Part shown: positions 20,600-31,789 of the stretch, in pieces
Layout: each line of letters opens with the position of its first letter
How positions within the stretch are numbered: position 1 is the stretch's first letter
Assembly (NCBI GenBank): GCA_030770535.1
Contig: JASVEC010000062.1
Location: forward strand, 1 to 64,000
Source: Batkoa obscura
Lineage: Eukaryota > Entomophthoromycota > Entomophthoromycetes > Entomophthorales > Batkoaceae
Length of the DNA: 64,000 bases
Direction of reading: 5' to 3'
The notes under the pieces: model-generated
Seen by the model: the letters and a program-made list of their open reading frames with translations, nothing else
Told to the model about the DNA's origin: nothing
The model's database searches: none
Position numbers and translations under genes: made by a program

Positions 20600-20813
20600 T
20601 TTGTCTACTCTTTTTTTAGAATCAATTGTTTCGATTATCTTAAGGTTCTATAACGTACTTTTATTAAACATCAAAACATTATACTAAACTACACTTTTCC
20701 CCTGTGATTTCTATATACAAAACTAAATAATGTGAATTTGAAATTTGAAATTTTTAGTATTCAAAACCTTTAATTATTCTACATGACTAAATGTAGTTAC
20801 TCCTTTTATTATT

Positions 20814-21173
20814 TCAGCGATAGTTAACTCCAGGAATACGTCCATTAACTGCATCCACAAACATTTGATCAAAACGTTTACTTAAACTCTCGTCTCCCTC
20901 TTTACCTCTACGATAGTTAACTCCAGGAATACGTCCATTAACTGCATCCACAAACATTTGATCAAAACGTTTACTTAAGACTTCACCTCCCTTACTATCA
21001 ACTTGATATTTGCGTCTAAAAAAAGCTTTAGCTGATGCCAATTGATCAAATAACTGAGGAGGAATAAAACGTCGTCCTAAAGTATTTTTACTAACCTCAC
21101 GGACATTTTTTAGAGAAAGGCTAGAAGAGGAAGCAATTATACCGAATAAAACAATATAGGAAGTCAATTTCAT
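20814..21173 (-). CDS. Secreted Kex2-processed repeat-peptide precursor
   Basis: 119 residues. A signal peptide covers residues 1 to about 20 (MKLTSYIVLFGIIASSSSLS). Dibasic sites then partition the rest: RR at 34-35, RRK at 53-55, SKR at 67-69, RR at 88-89, SKR at 98-100, and a terminal Arg119. This yields two identical 18-residue peptides (FDQMFVDAVNGRIPGVNY, residues 70-87 and 101-118) and a third, related one (FIPPQLFDQLASAKAFF, 36-52). All three begin with Phe directly after a basic pair and contain FDQ. The layout matches fungal Kex2-processed repeat proteins, which include alpha-factor-like pheromones and small secreted effectors. Processing by Kex2, then trimming of C-terminal Arg, is inferred from the family. 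The biological role is unknown; a pheromone or signalling peptide is the leading guess. Confidence 0.85.
   Translation of the reverse strand: MKLTSYIVLFGIIASSSSLSLKNVREVSKNTLGRRFIPPQLFDQLASAKAFFRRKYQVDSKGGEVLSKRFDQMFVDAVNGRIPGVNYRRGKEGDESLSKRFDQMFVDAVNGRIPGVNYR
20818..20978 (-). repeat. Two-unit tandem repeat, 93-bp period
   Basis: A 68-bp block at 20818-20885 recurs without change at 20911-20978, a period of exactly 31 codons. Identity extends through synonymous positions, pointing to a recent duplication or gene conversion of the peptide-coding unit. Confidence 0.9.
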
Positions 21174-21243
21174 TTTTTTAATTTTTACAAGTCAATAAAA
21201 ATTGTATTTTTTTTGATGTTTAAGTTATAGTGCTGCTATGGGG

Positions 21244-21253
21244 TTTATATACT
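21244..21253 (-). promoter_or_regulatory. TATA box of repeat-peptide gene
   Basis: On the minus strand GTATATAAAC lies about 75 bp upstream of the ATG at 21173. Confidence 0.55.
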
Positions 21254-21755
21254 TTTGTTGGTATCTTGTGATATGTTTTTATTACAGTCGAGTGAATTCC
21301 TTTATGATGATTGAAGAAGTTCTAAAGAGTTAAACATTTCTTCTTCTGTCAATGTCTTAATTGTTTGTCATTATATGATAAGTATCTTTTCTTTACTTAG
21401 ATAATGATATCTTTCATCAAAAAAACTCTATCTAGTATAATCTTTATCAATATTTTTTAGGTTAAGAAAAAAGAGTTAAAAATGACCCTTTCTAGAAAAA
21501 TAAAAGGAGTTATAATATTATAGTTTATAATTGTATTGATGAAATAAAAAAGCTAATTATTTAATCCCTATTTTTATCTCTATACCTATTTTATTTTACT
21601 TTTTGCTTGAAGTTGACTATTTACCATCTTTAACAAATTATATTATGCCATAAAGCTATCAAGATTTTTTTACGTAAACTTCCGAAAAAATAAAAAGAGG
21701 AAAAGGTAAAAATTAAACTTGTTAAAGAAATGATATAAGTGATAATAACAGGATA
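21254..21755. other. Intergenic region
   Basis: Upstream flank of the repeat-peptide gene running up to transposon copy 2. I see no further feature. Confidence 0.5.
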
Positions 21756-22066
21756 TGGGGCTGTCCTAATTGGTTTCAGAATCTACTTAGAAATTAATCC
21801 AAATTTAAAATTCCAAGTTTGTGTTCAATATAACGGTTAAATCTAAAAAGCCTAAAATTAAATGTCTCTATTTAAAACTTATTTTAATTGTTTCCTTTTC
21901 TTAAATAGCTAATTTTCCTAACTATATATTTTATGTTAGTTCTGTTAGATATTTAACAGATATATAATATATAACTATATGATTATATAATTATATAAAT
22001 ACATAATTATATAAACACAGTTATTTGACTTTATTTGACTTTATTTTTTGTTGAAATAAAAATAAA

Positions 22067-23770
22067 ATGCAAACTTTCATAACTAAACTTCGAAATGGAA
22101 TTTTTGAAAACTTCAATACAATAGGGAGGAGTACACAATATAAACATTGTAATTCGTTTACATCAATTTTAAGAGCTACTTATAACAACCCAAGGTTCAT
22201 GGAATTTTATAATAAAACAAAACAAAGAAAAGATATATTATCAAAGTTTACTATCGATAATAATAAACTTAATCAAGTAATGTATAAAATTAGTGCTTTA
22301 AGGGAAACAGGAAACAAAAGTCAGCAAGTAGCGTTATTATCAACTATAGCTTCAGTATATTCTTTTGATGAATGTAAGAGTTTTGGGTTTAATATAAATA
22401 GAAATCAATATGATTATTCAAAAACAAGTAATAATAATAAAATATCAACATTAAAACCTATTATTAAAAATACAAAAAAAATTAAAGATGACCAAATTGA
22501 AACTATCATACAATATTTACTAAATGATTCAACTATTTCATCAAGATTTAATAAAAAAAATAACGATAGTAAATATTCATCAGATAATATATATATATTA
22601 AATAAAAGTAGAAGAATGATATATAGTAAATATTTGAATGATCTAAGAGATAAAGCAGTAGCCAGGTCAACGTTCTTTAAATATATACCAACTAATTTCA
22701 AAAATCCAGCAAGAAAAACGGATCTATGTAATATATGTACCCAGTATACAGTTAGAAAAAAGTTATTTGAAAATAAAATAAATACAGCAAAAAACAAAGC
22801 AGAGATAGAAGAAATTTTCAACGAAGAAGAAAAATTATACAAATTACATAAATTCTGTGTTGATACTCAAAAAAACACATTTAATGAAACTATCAAAAAA
22901 TTAAATAACAAAAGTTGTATAATAGTTTTAGATTTTAAACAAAATATGGAAATAGGGACAAGACCAGATTCAATAAATCTAGATCATTATAATAAACAAG
23001 CTATATCAGTATTAGGCTTTGGTGTATTATATTTAAAAGATGATAAAACAATAGGCAAAGTTTACTTTGATTATTTATCTGAAATATTGAATCATGATTC
23101 AGCATATGCAGGAGATTGTTTAATCGATTTAATCTCTACAGAGCTTCTATTTAAAAAGTTTACAAAAATTAATATATGGGCAGATACAGGAAATCATTTT
23201 AGATCCCAAGAGTTCTTACATTATATGTTTAAAGAAATTCATAAAATAAATAGTAGTTTGAATGTTAATCTTAATTTTTTTGCTGAGCATCATGGAAAAA
23301 GTATAGTTGATGGACATTTTGGAAACCTTTCAAAATGGAAAAGTAGTTTTGAAGCGTTAGGTAAAATAGAAGATATCGATCAATTAATTTCAAGATTTGA
23401 GGCTTTTATTTGTGAGCATAATAAAATTAATAACTCGACTGTTAATAATGGGAAAACAGATATAATTTTTAAAAAGTATAAAAGAAACAAAAATACAAAA
23501 AGAATAATAGAGATGCAGGGCATTAAGAAGTATTTACATTTTATTAAACATAACAATAAACTACATTGTTATCCAGTATCTGATACATCAAAAAAAAGCG
23601 ATATAGTCCCAATTAAAGTTATAGAGTCTATAGAAAACAGAAAAATTAAAAGATCGATCCCAGCTTACCTTACGAAGATAACAGAGAATTTAAAAATTTC
23701 GATATTTACTAAGCAAGTAAGTAGTTTGTTGAATGATAGAAATAGATTGTTAAATGTTAGGATTACTTAA
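22067..23770 (+). CDS. Transposase, intact
   Basis: 567 residues, identical to the protein of copy 1, read from an ATG directly after AAATAAAAATAAA. It has the same Cys-x2-Cys motif (CNIC), the D-D catalytic motifs (VLDFKQN, WADTGNHF) and the EHHGKSIVDGHFG block as described for copy 1. The single open frame without introns means that one copy could supply enzyme for itself, for the damaged third copy, and possibly for the MITEs that share its end type. Confidence 0.92.
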   Translation: MQTFITKLRNGIFENFNTIGRSTQYKHCNSFTSILRATYNNPRFMEFYNKTKQRKDILSKFTIDNNKLNQVMYKISALRETGNKSQQVALLSTIASVYSFDECKSFGFNINRNQYDYSKTSNNNKISTLKPIIKNTKKIKDDQIETIIQYLLNDSTISSRFNKKNNDSKYSSDNIYILNKSRRMIYSKYLNDLRDKAVARSTFFKYIPTNFKNPARKTDLCNICTQYTVRKKLFENKINTAKNKAEIEEIFNEEEKLYKLHKFCVDTQKNTFNETIKKLNNKSCIIVLDFKQNMEIGTRPDSINLDHYNKQAISVLGFGVLYLKDDKTIGKVYFDYLSEILNHDSAYAGDCLIDLISTELLFKKFTKINIWADTGNHFRSQEFLHYMFKEIHKINSSLNVNLNFFAEHHGKSIVDGHFGNLSKWKSSFEALGKIEDIDQLISRFEAFICEHNKINNSTVNNGKTDIIFKKYKRNKNTKRIIEMQGIKKYLHFIKHNNKLHCYPVSDTSKKSDIVPIKVIESIENRKIKRSIPAYLTKITENLKISIFTKQVSSLLNDRNRLLNVRIT

Positions 23771-23853
23771 GTTATTGGTAGCTAAGTTAATAAATAGTCA
23801 AAGAACAAGTAACTGTAATAATATGTAAAAACTATTATTACTTGTACTATATA

Positions 23854-23890
23854 GGGATGGTCAATTATAGTTTTGGGGCTGACCACTCCC
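23854..23890 (+). other. Subterminal hairpin in transposon
   Basis: GGGATGGTCA pairs with TGACCACTCCC around a loop of about 16 nt (one bulged C). It sits 84 bp after the transposase stop codon. The same position in copy 3 has TGGTTA and TAACCA, a compensated change that keeps the pairing. Confidence 0.6.
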
Positions 23891-24221
23891 TCCCATGCAG
23901 CTATTTATTAACTTGGCAATATATTAATAATGTAATTATAACATTAAAGTAGTTTATTTATTTGATAATAAATCTACGATGTTGGTTATAAAGCAGTTGA
24001 TAATAAATATTTCTCAATTAAGCTTTATAAGAACATGTATTTAAGATCTAGTAGAAATTCAACTAACTTACAGTATGAGCTATAATATAATGGTTTAGAA
24101 CTGTGTTTGGGTACTTTTGTTTTAATAAAAGATGTGATTTTATAGAATTTTAAGCGAAGTTTTTAAAATACAAATTTTTTTAAAATTGGATAAAATAATG
24201 AAACTAATTCAGACAACCCCA

Positions 24222-24741
24222 TATGGAAGTATATATATATCCTAACTTTGATTGGTAGTTTACATTAAAATAACAAAAGGCCAATTCCTAAACCTAATAA
24301 TCTTATCATATTTTTTGAATTATATTAATAATTTTATTTTCCTTTTTATATAAACTTTCTAATACTAATGTAAATACATTTTTAAGAAAATTATATGAAA
24401 AGTTAATACAGCCAATTTAATAAACATTAGTTTGGTAAATTTAATCAAAAAAATTTTTTTAATGAGAATTAATTGTTACAAGTTCTTTTATATAGTACAT
24501 TTATTGCTTATCTATTTTACACAGTTTTTTACTACTAGTTATTTAAAATAGATTAAAAATTTATACAATTACAGGAAGAATAGTTAACAAAACATGACAG
24601 AAATGTTGATATAGTGCTAGTTTAATATTGATGATAACTACTTACAAACTTTCAGTTTCTATGTTTACAAAAAAGAAGCCTTTTAAATTAATGTAGAACT
24701 TAAACTAGAAGAAAATAGTATTTAGGTCTAGACTAAGATTT
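24222..24741. other. Intergenic region
   Basis: AT-rich spacer between transposon copy 2 and a solo-LTR-like repeat. Nothing else seen. Confidence 0.5.
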
Positions 24742-25215
24742 TCTGAGGTTCTATGAGATATCGCTTTGTCAGTCCCATGGTTAATTATAGCATAACAACC
24801 GCCTAAGCTGTTGTGTTCTCGAGTTCAGAGAAAATCAATCCTACGTTCTTAGTTTGATTTGCTAAGAGGATTTCTAGCTCTATCCCAAAGAATATTATCT
24901 TCTCATTTTGGTATTTATAGTTTCCAGAGTATAAAAGAGTTTTCAGAGTATAGTAGTTCGAGGCTTTTTAACTGAATTATTCCCTGATATCTCGAACATT
25001 TAATAAAGCCATTAAGTTTTCTTAATAATATTTTATGTAGATTTTACAGTAGTATTGTTTATTCTATTTGTTTTACATAGCCTGTAGCCTATTACGCGCT
25101 ATTCTTCATAATCCAAGTCTATCTTAGTCACATAAACTAAGACCTTTCGACTTATAGTGTAATCAGCCAGGTAATAACTGTTTTTGACTCCAAACACTGA
25201 GCACCAGGTTTCACA
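24742..25215 (+). mobile_element. Solo-LTR-like repeat, copy A (old)
   Basis: About 474 bp, related along its length to the repeats at 57812-58271 and 61730-62200. It contains a TATA-like AGTATAAAAGAG, an AATAAA signal and an end in TTTCACA, as LTRs do. No internal retroelement genes and no clear target duplication are seen. It is clearly more diverged than the other two copies, so it is the oldest. The family is not assigned. Confidence 0.6.
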
Positions 25216-26012
25216 GTTCTAAAGTTTCAGTATAGAAATCGAGAGTCCATTAATGGCTATGTTTACTAAATTTTTTATAAACTCACTCTACAAATTCTAT
25301 TTATTTACCCCCAAAAGATTATTGTATAGTTAAAATCTCTTAGAAATAATTTAAATGATACAATTCTATCATCCTATTACCAATAATTGGTTATAATTGT
25401 TAGACTCTATAGTATATAACTTACAGTTTCTAAATTATTATATAATTATTAAATTGATACTTTATTGTAAATACACTATTACTCTAGAATATAATAATAA
25501 TGTAAGTGTTACAATAGATGTTGCTATTCATTGATTATTCGTTACTCAAGCTATTCTAATAAATAACGTGAATATTATTATAATAAGTAGTATGACTAGT
25601 ATAAATACACTAGAAATTGTTGTTAAATAAATAACATTGTCTTGAATAAATTTTTTTAGCTAAATCTTTATTTATAATTAAATATAATAGAATTCTAAGA
25701 TTGAGATTTTATTAAACAAAATAAAATGAGAGGGCCAAAATGGCATTGAAATTCTCTATTTGAATCAGGATCTTCCATCATTTAATTTAAAAACTCTAAA
25801 TTATCAACCTCTCATTTTTAACAACTAATTTTTTGATACTGCAAATCACATCATCCTTCAAACTCCAAATAAATCAATAGAATGGCTTAAAATAATTGGC
25901 TAAACATTCTTGGATTTGATTTGATTTTAACTAAATTAACATTTTTTAAACCACGTTGATAATTCAAAAAGGTGACATTAAAAAAATTCATTGTATAAAT
26001 AAAAAAGAAAAC
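25216..26012. other. Intergenic region upstream of Arf-GEF gene
   Basis: AT-rich, no gene visible. An in-frame ATG at 25956 would extend the next protein by 19 residues, but those residues (MIIQKGDIKKIHCINKKEN) look like leader sequence. Confidence 0.5.
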
Positions 26013-29000
26013 ATGGAATCAAATAATGAAAAAATAAATACAATGGAAGATAATAGTTTAATGGAAAAAAACATTAAAGCTGAAGAGAAAGCACCGTTAA
26101 TTTCATCTAGAGAGGCAATCGAGTCAAGTATAGCTCCTCTAGTATCAAATGTAACCCCTTTAAAATCAGCCGAACAGTCGAATATTGAAGAAGAAGATCA
26201 ACCTATTGGTAGCTCCGAAACCCTGAAAAATTTAAAGCATTCAATCAACACTTATCCTAGTGATAAATGGAAAAAAACAATTGATTTTTCCATCATTGAA
26301 TTAATAGTTCAGTTATTAAGTTATCATCGATATAAACCAAGTAGTAATAATTTGGGAAATATTTATTCGAATATATTGCATGGGTCATTTAGTAAAGAAG
26401 GAAAGGAAGAAGGGAAGGAGGAAGGGGAAAAGGGAGGTTTGGAGAGTAATAAAGTTTATAGTTCGAATTTAAATCACTTTGGGAAACTAGGGAAATTAAT
26501 TGGTACTCAAGTTTTTGAGTTTGAGCAATGGGATGAATATGAGTTCATTAACCCTCCAAAAGTAAGTCTGAGTTGACTAAATTATTCTCATTGATTTTAA
26601 TTATTTATTAGATTCCAGAAATTCTTCAAACACTTATTGATTTGAGATTATTGATAAACCAAGCAAAAGGTAACAGTTAGGTATTATTTTTTTAACTATG
26701 ATATTAATTCATTTCAAAACACAAAGATATTCAACAAATTGATGGATTAGCTTTATTAACACCTTTTATGGATATCATAAAAAACCCCGATACATCTGGC
26801 TCATTAACTGGAGTAGCTTTAAGTGGAATTGAGAGTTTCTTAACATCAAATATTTTGAACCCAATTACACCTAATATTTCTCAAGCCTTAAAACAATTAA
26901 CTGAATCTATAATATCCTGTAAATTTGAGGCTGGAGAATCTGGAACGGATGATATCACTATATTAAAAATTGTTCAAGTGATGGAGTTACTACTTAAAGA
27001 TGAATACTTAATACTTTATTTGAGTATAAAAGAAGTCAAATCTATATTAAAAGCAGTGATTAATTTAGCTTGTCAATTAAAATTATCCAAAATATTAAGA
27101 TACCAAAGTGAAATTTTAATTAAAAATATGATTTATAATATAGTAAAAATTGTATTAAATGAAAACGAGAAGCTAGCAGTAGTATTTCAATTTATTATTA
27201 CATTATTAGAACCACATAGTACACAACATTCTAATTATATGAGATTATTAGGATTAAATATATTTAATGATATATTATTAAAATATGGTCAAGCATTATT
27301 TAAAATTACATCATTATCCGATATGTTTTGTGATCAATTAAGTGGTTATCTTTGGATGTTGTTAGAATCCGAACATTTAGGAATTATAACAAAAACATTA
27401 AATTTGATATCAATATTAATATCAACTGCCCAATATCAATTGAAACAGCAACAATTAATGTGGATTCAACAGATATTAAATCGTATAAATAAATTAGAAA
27501 CATCTCCTTTACATACAGGCTCATATAGGCAAATTAAAGATGATGATTTAAGTTTTTTACTAACAAATTTCTTATTAAATCATATTAATCAACACCCATC
27601 TTTAATTAACGAATTATTTATTAATTTCGATTGCTGTTTAAATCAACCAGATTTAGCTATTGATGTTATGAGTTTTTTAATCGAATCAGCAACTAAATTT
27701 GGTCAAAATGTTAATTCTGTAAAATCACATAAAGCTAATATTTGGTTAGATCAAATTAAAAAAATATTATTAAACTTTATTATGATAACAGAAATCAAAG
27801 TAAGACTATATTTATATTTATAATTATAATAGTGAGCAAATAATTAATAATATTTTATTTGATTTTAGCCTGAAAATGAAATATTAAGTAAATTAACTGG
27901 AATTAATGACTTATTAAAATCAGCTTCCTTTAGTTCAATGAATTCAAATAAAATTGATGAAGAATATTGTTCAACTGCTAGTATTGAAGAATTGTTACAA
28001 ATTCAAAGCAAAAAAAAAGTTATTAGAGAAGCAATTGAATTATTTAATCAAAAGCCTTGGAAAGGTTTGGATTATTTAATTGAACATGGATTATTACCCC
28101 CTAAAGACAGTCCAACATTTAATCGATTAGCTAGTCGATTTCTATTAACTACTTCTGGTATTAACAAAAAAGAACTTGGAGAATTTGTATCCAAAAAATC
28201 CAATTTTGAGCTATTAAAAGTATTTATCTCCGAATTTAATTTTACTAACAAAAGAATCGATGAAGCAATGAGAGAATTTTTAGAAGCTTTTAGATTACCT
28301 GGTGAAGCACAATTAATTGCTAGAATATTTGAAGAATTTTCAGAGCATTATTTTAAAACAGAACCACCCCATATTAAAAGTAAAGATGGAGTGTTTGTAT
28401 TGGCATATTCTATTATTTTAGTGAACACTGATTTACATAATAATCAAGTCAGAAAAAAAATGCAATTTGCGGATTATGCTAGGAATTTAAGAGGAGTTAA
28501 TGATGGTCAAGATTTTGATCAAGATTTTTTGGTAAGAATAAATAAATTTGTTATTAAAAAATAAATGTTAATTCATAATAATAATAATCTTACATAGAAA
28601 ACCATTTATACTACAATTCAATCAAATGAAATTGTTATGCCAGAAGAACAAAATGGACGTATAAGTTTAGAATATAATTGGAAAGTAACCACTCAAAATC
28701 CAAATTTAAAAAAAAAATATTTATTATGTCAACCCAATCAGTATAATAAAGAAGTTTTTCTTTATTTATCTAATATTTTAGTAGAATTTTATATTCAATG
28801 TAAGTTATATTTATTTATTATTCACTAATAATTAATTTTTTTATCTTAGCATTGACAAATAGTACTAGTGATTTAATATTACAAGATAGTTTACAAGGTT
28901 TATATATAATATTATTATTAAGTAATCATTACAAATCGAGTGAAGTAACTGATTATGTTATAAGAAGAATGATTATGTTAACAGGATCAATTTATGCACA

Positions 29001-31672
29001 TCATGACCCAACAATTGGATTAGACAAATCAATAGAAAATGAAGATATTGCAAGTCAACCAAGGGCATTATCAACCAATCGAATACAACAAGTAGACAAT
29101 CAAATATTGTCCGATTTAAGTTTATCTCTAGGACAATCTTATAAATCACAAATAATTACTATATTTTTAATGAATATATTTAATGAAATGCCAAAGTCTT
29201 TATTCAATGGCTGGTGGGATATGTTAGATATTATAAGAAATTTTATTGATTCCTTTTTGTTATCAACGAATACAATCAAAATACCTGATTTAGAAATTAA
29301 GGATGAATTTACTAATAGTTTTACTCAAATTCCATTTAAACCTCAATTAAATTCGCAATTAAGAAATTTGAATAGAAGACAATTGAATTCATCTTTATCT
29401 GATAACAACAGTAATCAACATAATAATAATAGTTATTTTAATGAACATTATAATAATAATGAAGATAAAAAATCAGATATTATATTAACAGAAGGTAATA
29501 ATGGATTATTTTCAACTTTATCATCTTATTTAGGTTATTCCAATCAATATCCTGATCTAATTTGGGATTTATCGCCACAAGTATTATTTTCTCATTTAGA
29601 ATCTGTTAAAAAAATAGTACCAATTTGTAATTTTGAAGATGCTTTAGATATTTTAACTAAAATTGATGAAGATAATTTTGAAACTGTATTAAAGAGGATT
29701 ATGATTGTTGTTAAAGTTCAACATGCTGTTACTGAAGAGGGAAGTAATGAAGAATTAGTTATTAACAATAATAAAGAAGACATGGAGAGAGAAGTAGATA
29801 ATGAATTATCTACTCTAACTTCTACAGCAGCTTCAATGATACATCATCGACCAGATACACCAAATTCAATAAATTCAATAAAAACTAATAATAATAATAA
29901 TAATTCAAAAAGAGTGGACAAATATTTCCCATCCACAGCCTTTTTCTTTCATTGGATTGTTCATGCTACAGCTTTAAGAGAAGATTACAATAACTATTGG
30001 TCATTGGTTATCTCCTTCTTAGGTGATATCTTTTATCACGCAGATTTTTATCATCCTTATTTAATTAAAAGAGCGGTTATTGAAATATTATTAATATTAG
30101 TTCATTTCTTTAGATTGGATTCAACAGTAAGTATTTTATAATTATGAGATGACAATAATGTATTTATTAATAATTGTTTATTTTTTAGATTCATTATGAT
30201 GATTCATGTTGTATTAAAATACTAGAAATCATTGCTTCTTTGTCACCTACTGTTATTGAAATCGCAGCTCATCCATTGCTAGCTGCATTTAAATTTATAT
30301 CTTTAGCCAATATGGATGTATTTAAGTAAGTATTAATATAATAATAGTCATAGTTCATGTATTAATACTAAATAATAGAAATACTACTTATTGGACAACA
30401 TGTTTGCAAGTATTACAAGTAACAGTGAATCAAGATGATACTTTATTAATTAAAGAATCGTTTAATTTATTGAGAAACTTGGCATTAACTATGAAATTCG
30501 TACAAATTCAACATACTGATTTCTTAGTGTTAGTCAATTTATTAGTTGAGTTTTCCAACCCAGATCGCTTTGTATTATCTAGTGGAGATAATATACAACC
30601 TATAATTGAACGTAGTTTATTAGCTATACAAGATTTAGCAACTTTAGTAGTTAGATGTAATCCACAAGAAAAAGGAACAACAAACTTAGATAATCGCTAT
30701 TTTTTACCTCCATTAATAGGATTAAGTACACTAAGTAACCACCGACGTAAAGAAATTAGAAATCAATCCTTTTATTTGTTAAAAAGATCAATAATGAGTC
30801 AAGAATTGTTTAGTAGTGAATATCACCATACAATTAAGGAATGGGAACCTATATTTGAAAGAGTATTATTTCCATTAGCTGAAAAAAGTTTAGAAGTTAA
30901 TGTAAAGAGAAAATTATATGATGGGGATGAATCAGTGGAAGATAGAAGAAGTAGAGTGACTTCATTGATTGCTTCTTTGTTTTTACATTTCATTAGTACT
31001 TGTTTATTGAAGAATGAGAATGGAGAGAATGGGGAGAATAACAGTGAGTTGACTAATGAGATGTATACAAATTTCACACCTTTGTGGATGCAAGTCATTG
31101 ATTTTCTATTAAGATTAGTTAAACATCCAGAAAATGAGTCATTGTATTTAGAAGCTATAATGGAAAATCTAAAAAATTTATTATTAGTCTTAATGTCAAC
31201 AAATTTATTATTACCACCTAGTGGTATTGAGAGAGAAGACGGAAAGAAAGTGGAAATGATAGAAGGATTAGAAGATAAAAGACAAAAGATGTCAATTCAT
31301 ACTTGGAATTTAATTATGGAATCGTTACCAATCGCAGTGGAACAACTGTTTCCAAAAAAGAATACACCCCCATTAGCAAAAGTAGAAGAAGTTCCAAAAG
31401 AGAGTAATGAAAGTGAGATTAAACCTGAAATTATTGTGGATCCAGTTCCTGTCAAAGAAGTTATGCCAGAGATCGTGATTGATAAAAAAGAAGTAGATAA
31501 TATCCAAGAATTTAAGTTGGAAGAAAACAAAGAAATTGAAGTGCCAGAATTAAATATAGAAAGTAGTGATGATAAGAATGAAGAAAATAACAAAGATATT
31601 AAAATGGAAAAAGAAGATAGTAACTCAGGTATTGAAGTATCGCCTTCTGCCTTAGCTTATGGATATCTTTAG
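26013..31672 (+). CDS. GBF1/Gea-type Arf guanine-nucleotide exchange factor
   Basis: Eight exons: 26013-26561, 26612-26669, 26727-27799, 27869-28531, 28598-28799, 28850-30126, 30189-30325, 30379-31672. The phases agree throughout and give about 1750 residues. The N-terminal DCB and HUS-like helical region (to about 580) precedes a Sec7 domain (about 605-790), which contains the GBF-type catalytic loop FRLPGEAQ with the glutamic finger near Glu706 and the motif SIILVNTDLHN. HDS-like helical repeats follow, and the last about 100 residues are an acidic Glu/Lys-rich tail. The family activates Arf1 at the cis-Golgi for COPI coat assembly. Asn-rich runs interrupt residues about 880-950. The start at 26013 is chosen over an ATG 57 bp upstream because the intervening residues look non-conserved. 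Confidence 0.93.
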
Positions 31673-31789
31673 AGTGAAAGATAGGAGGATTGTGATGAAG
31701 ATGAGTTTTAATTTTGGTTTATATAAGAGATTAAAGTATAAGTTTTTATTTTTTTTAAAATGTTTTTGAAGTTTATATTATATTTATTT

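Larger units (their letters stand above)
18312..20813. other. Intergenic region with three MITEs
   Basis: About 2.5 kb. MITE copies are near 19241-19349, 19914-20017 and 20493-20599. A 61-codon antisense frame at 19527-19712 lacks features and is not called. The right end is the 3' flank of the repeated-peptide gene. Confidence 0.55.
21756..24221 (+). mobile_element. Intact DNA transposon, copy 2
   Basis: 2466 bp, the same length as copy 1 and in opposite orientation. The ends are TGGGGCTGTCCTAATTGG and ATTCAGACAACCCCA. The flanks read GGATAT at the left and ATATGG at the right, giving an ATAT (or TA) target duplication. Comparing the 300 bp upstream of the gene and the 350 bp downstream with copy 1 by eye shows no substitution, and the encoded proteins are identical. 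Long AT-rich near-palindromes occupy the 5' leader. A hairpin lies downstream of the gene (separate entry). Confidence 0.93.

Noticed and set aside
20393-20653. 86-codon open frame near the repeat-peptide gene (similar small frames at 471-689 and 61278-61671).
   Set aside because: These are readings through MITE copies, recognised by the shared inverted-repeat interior.
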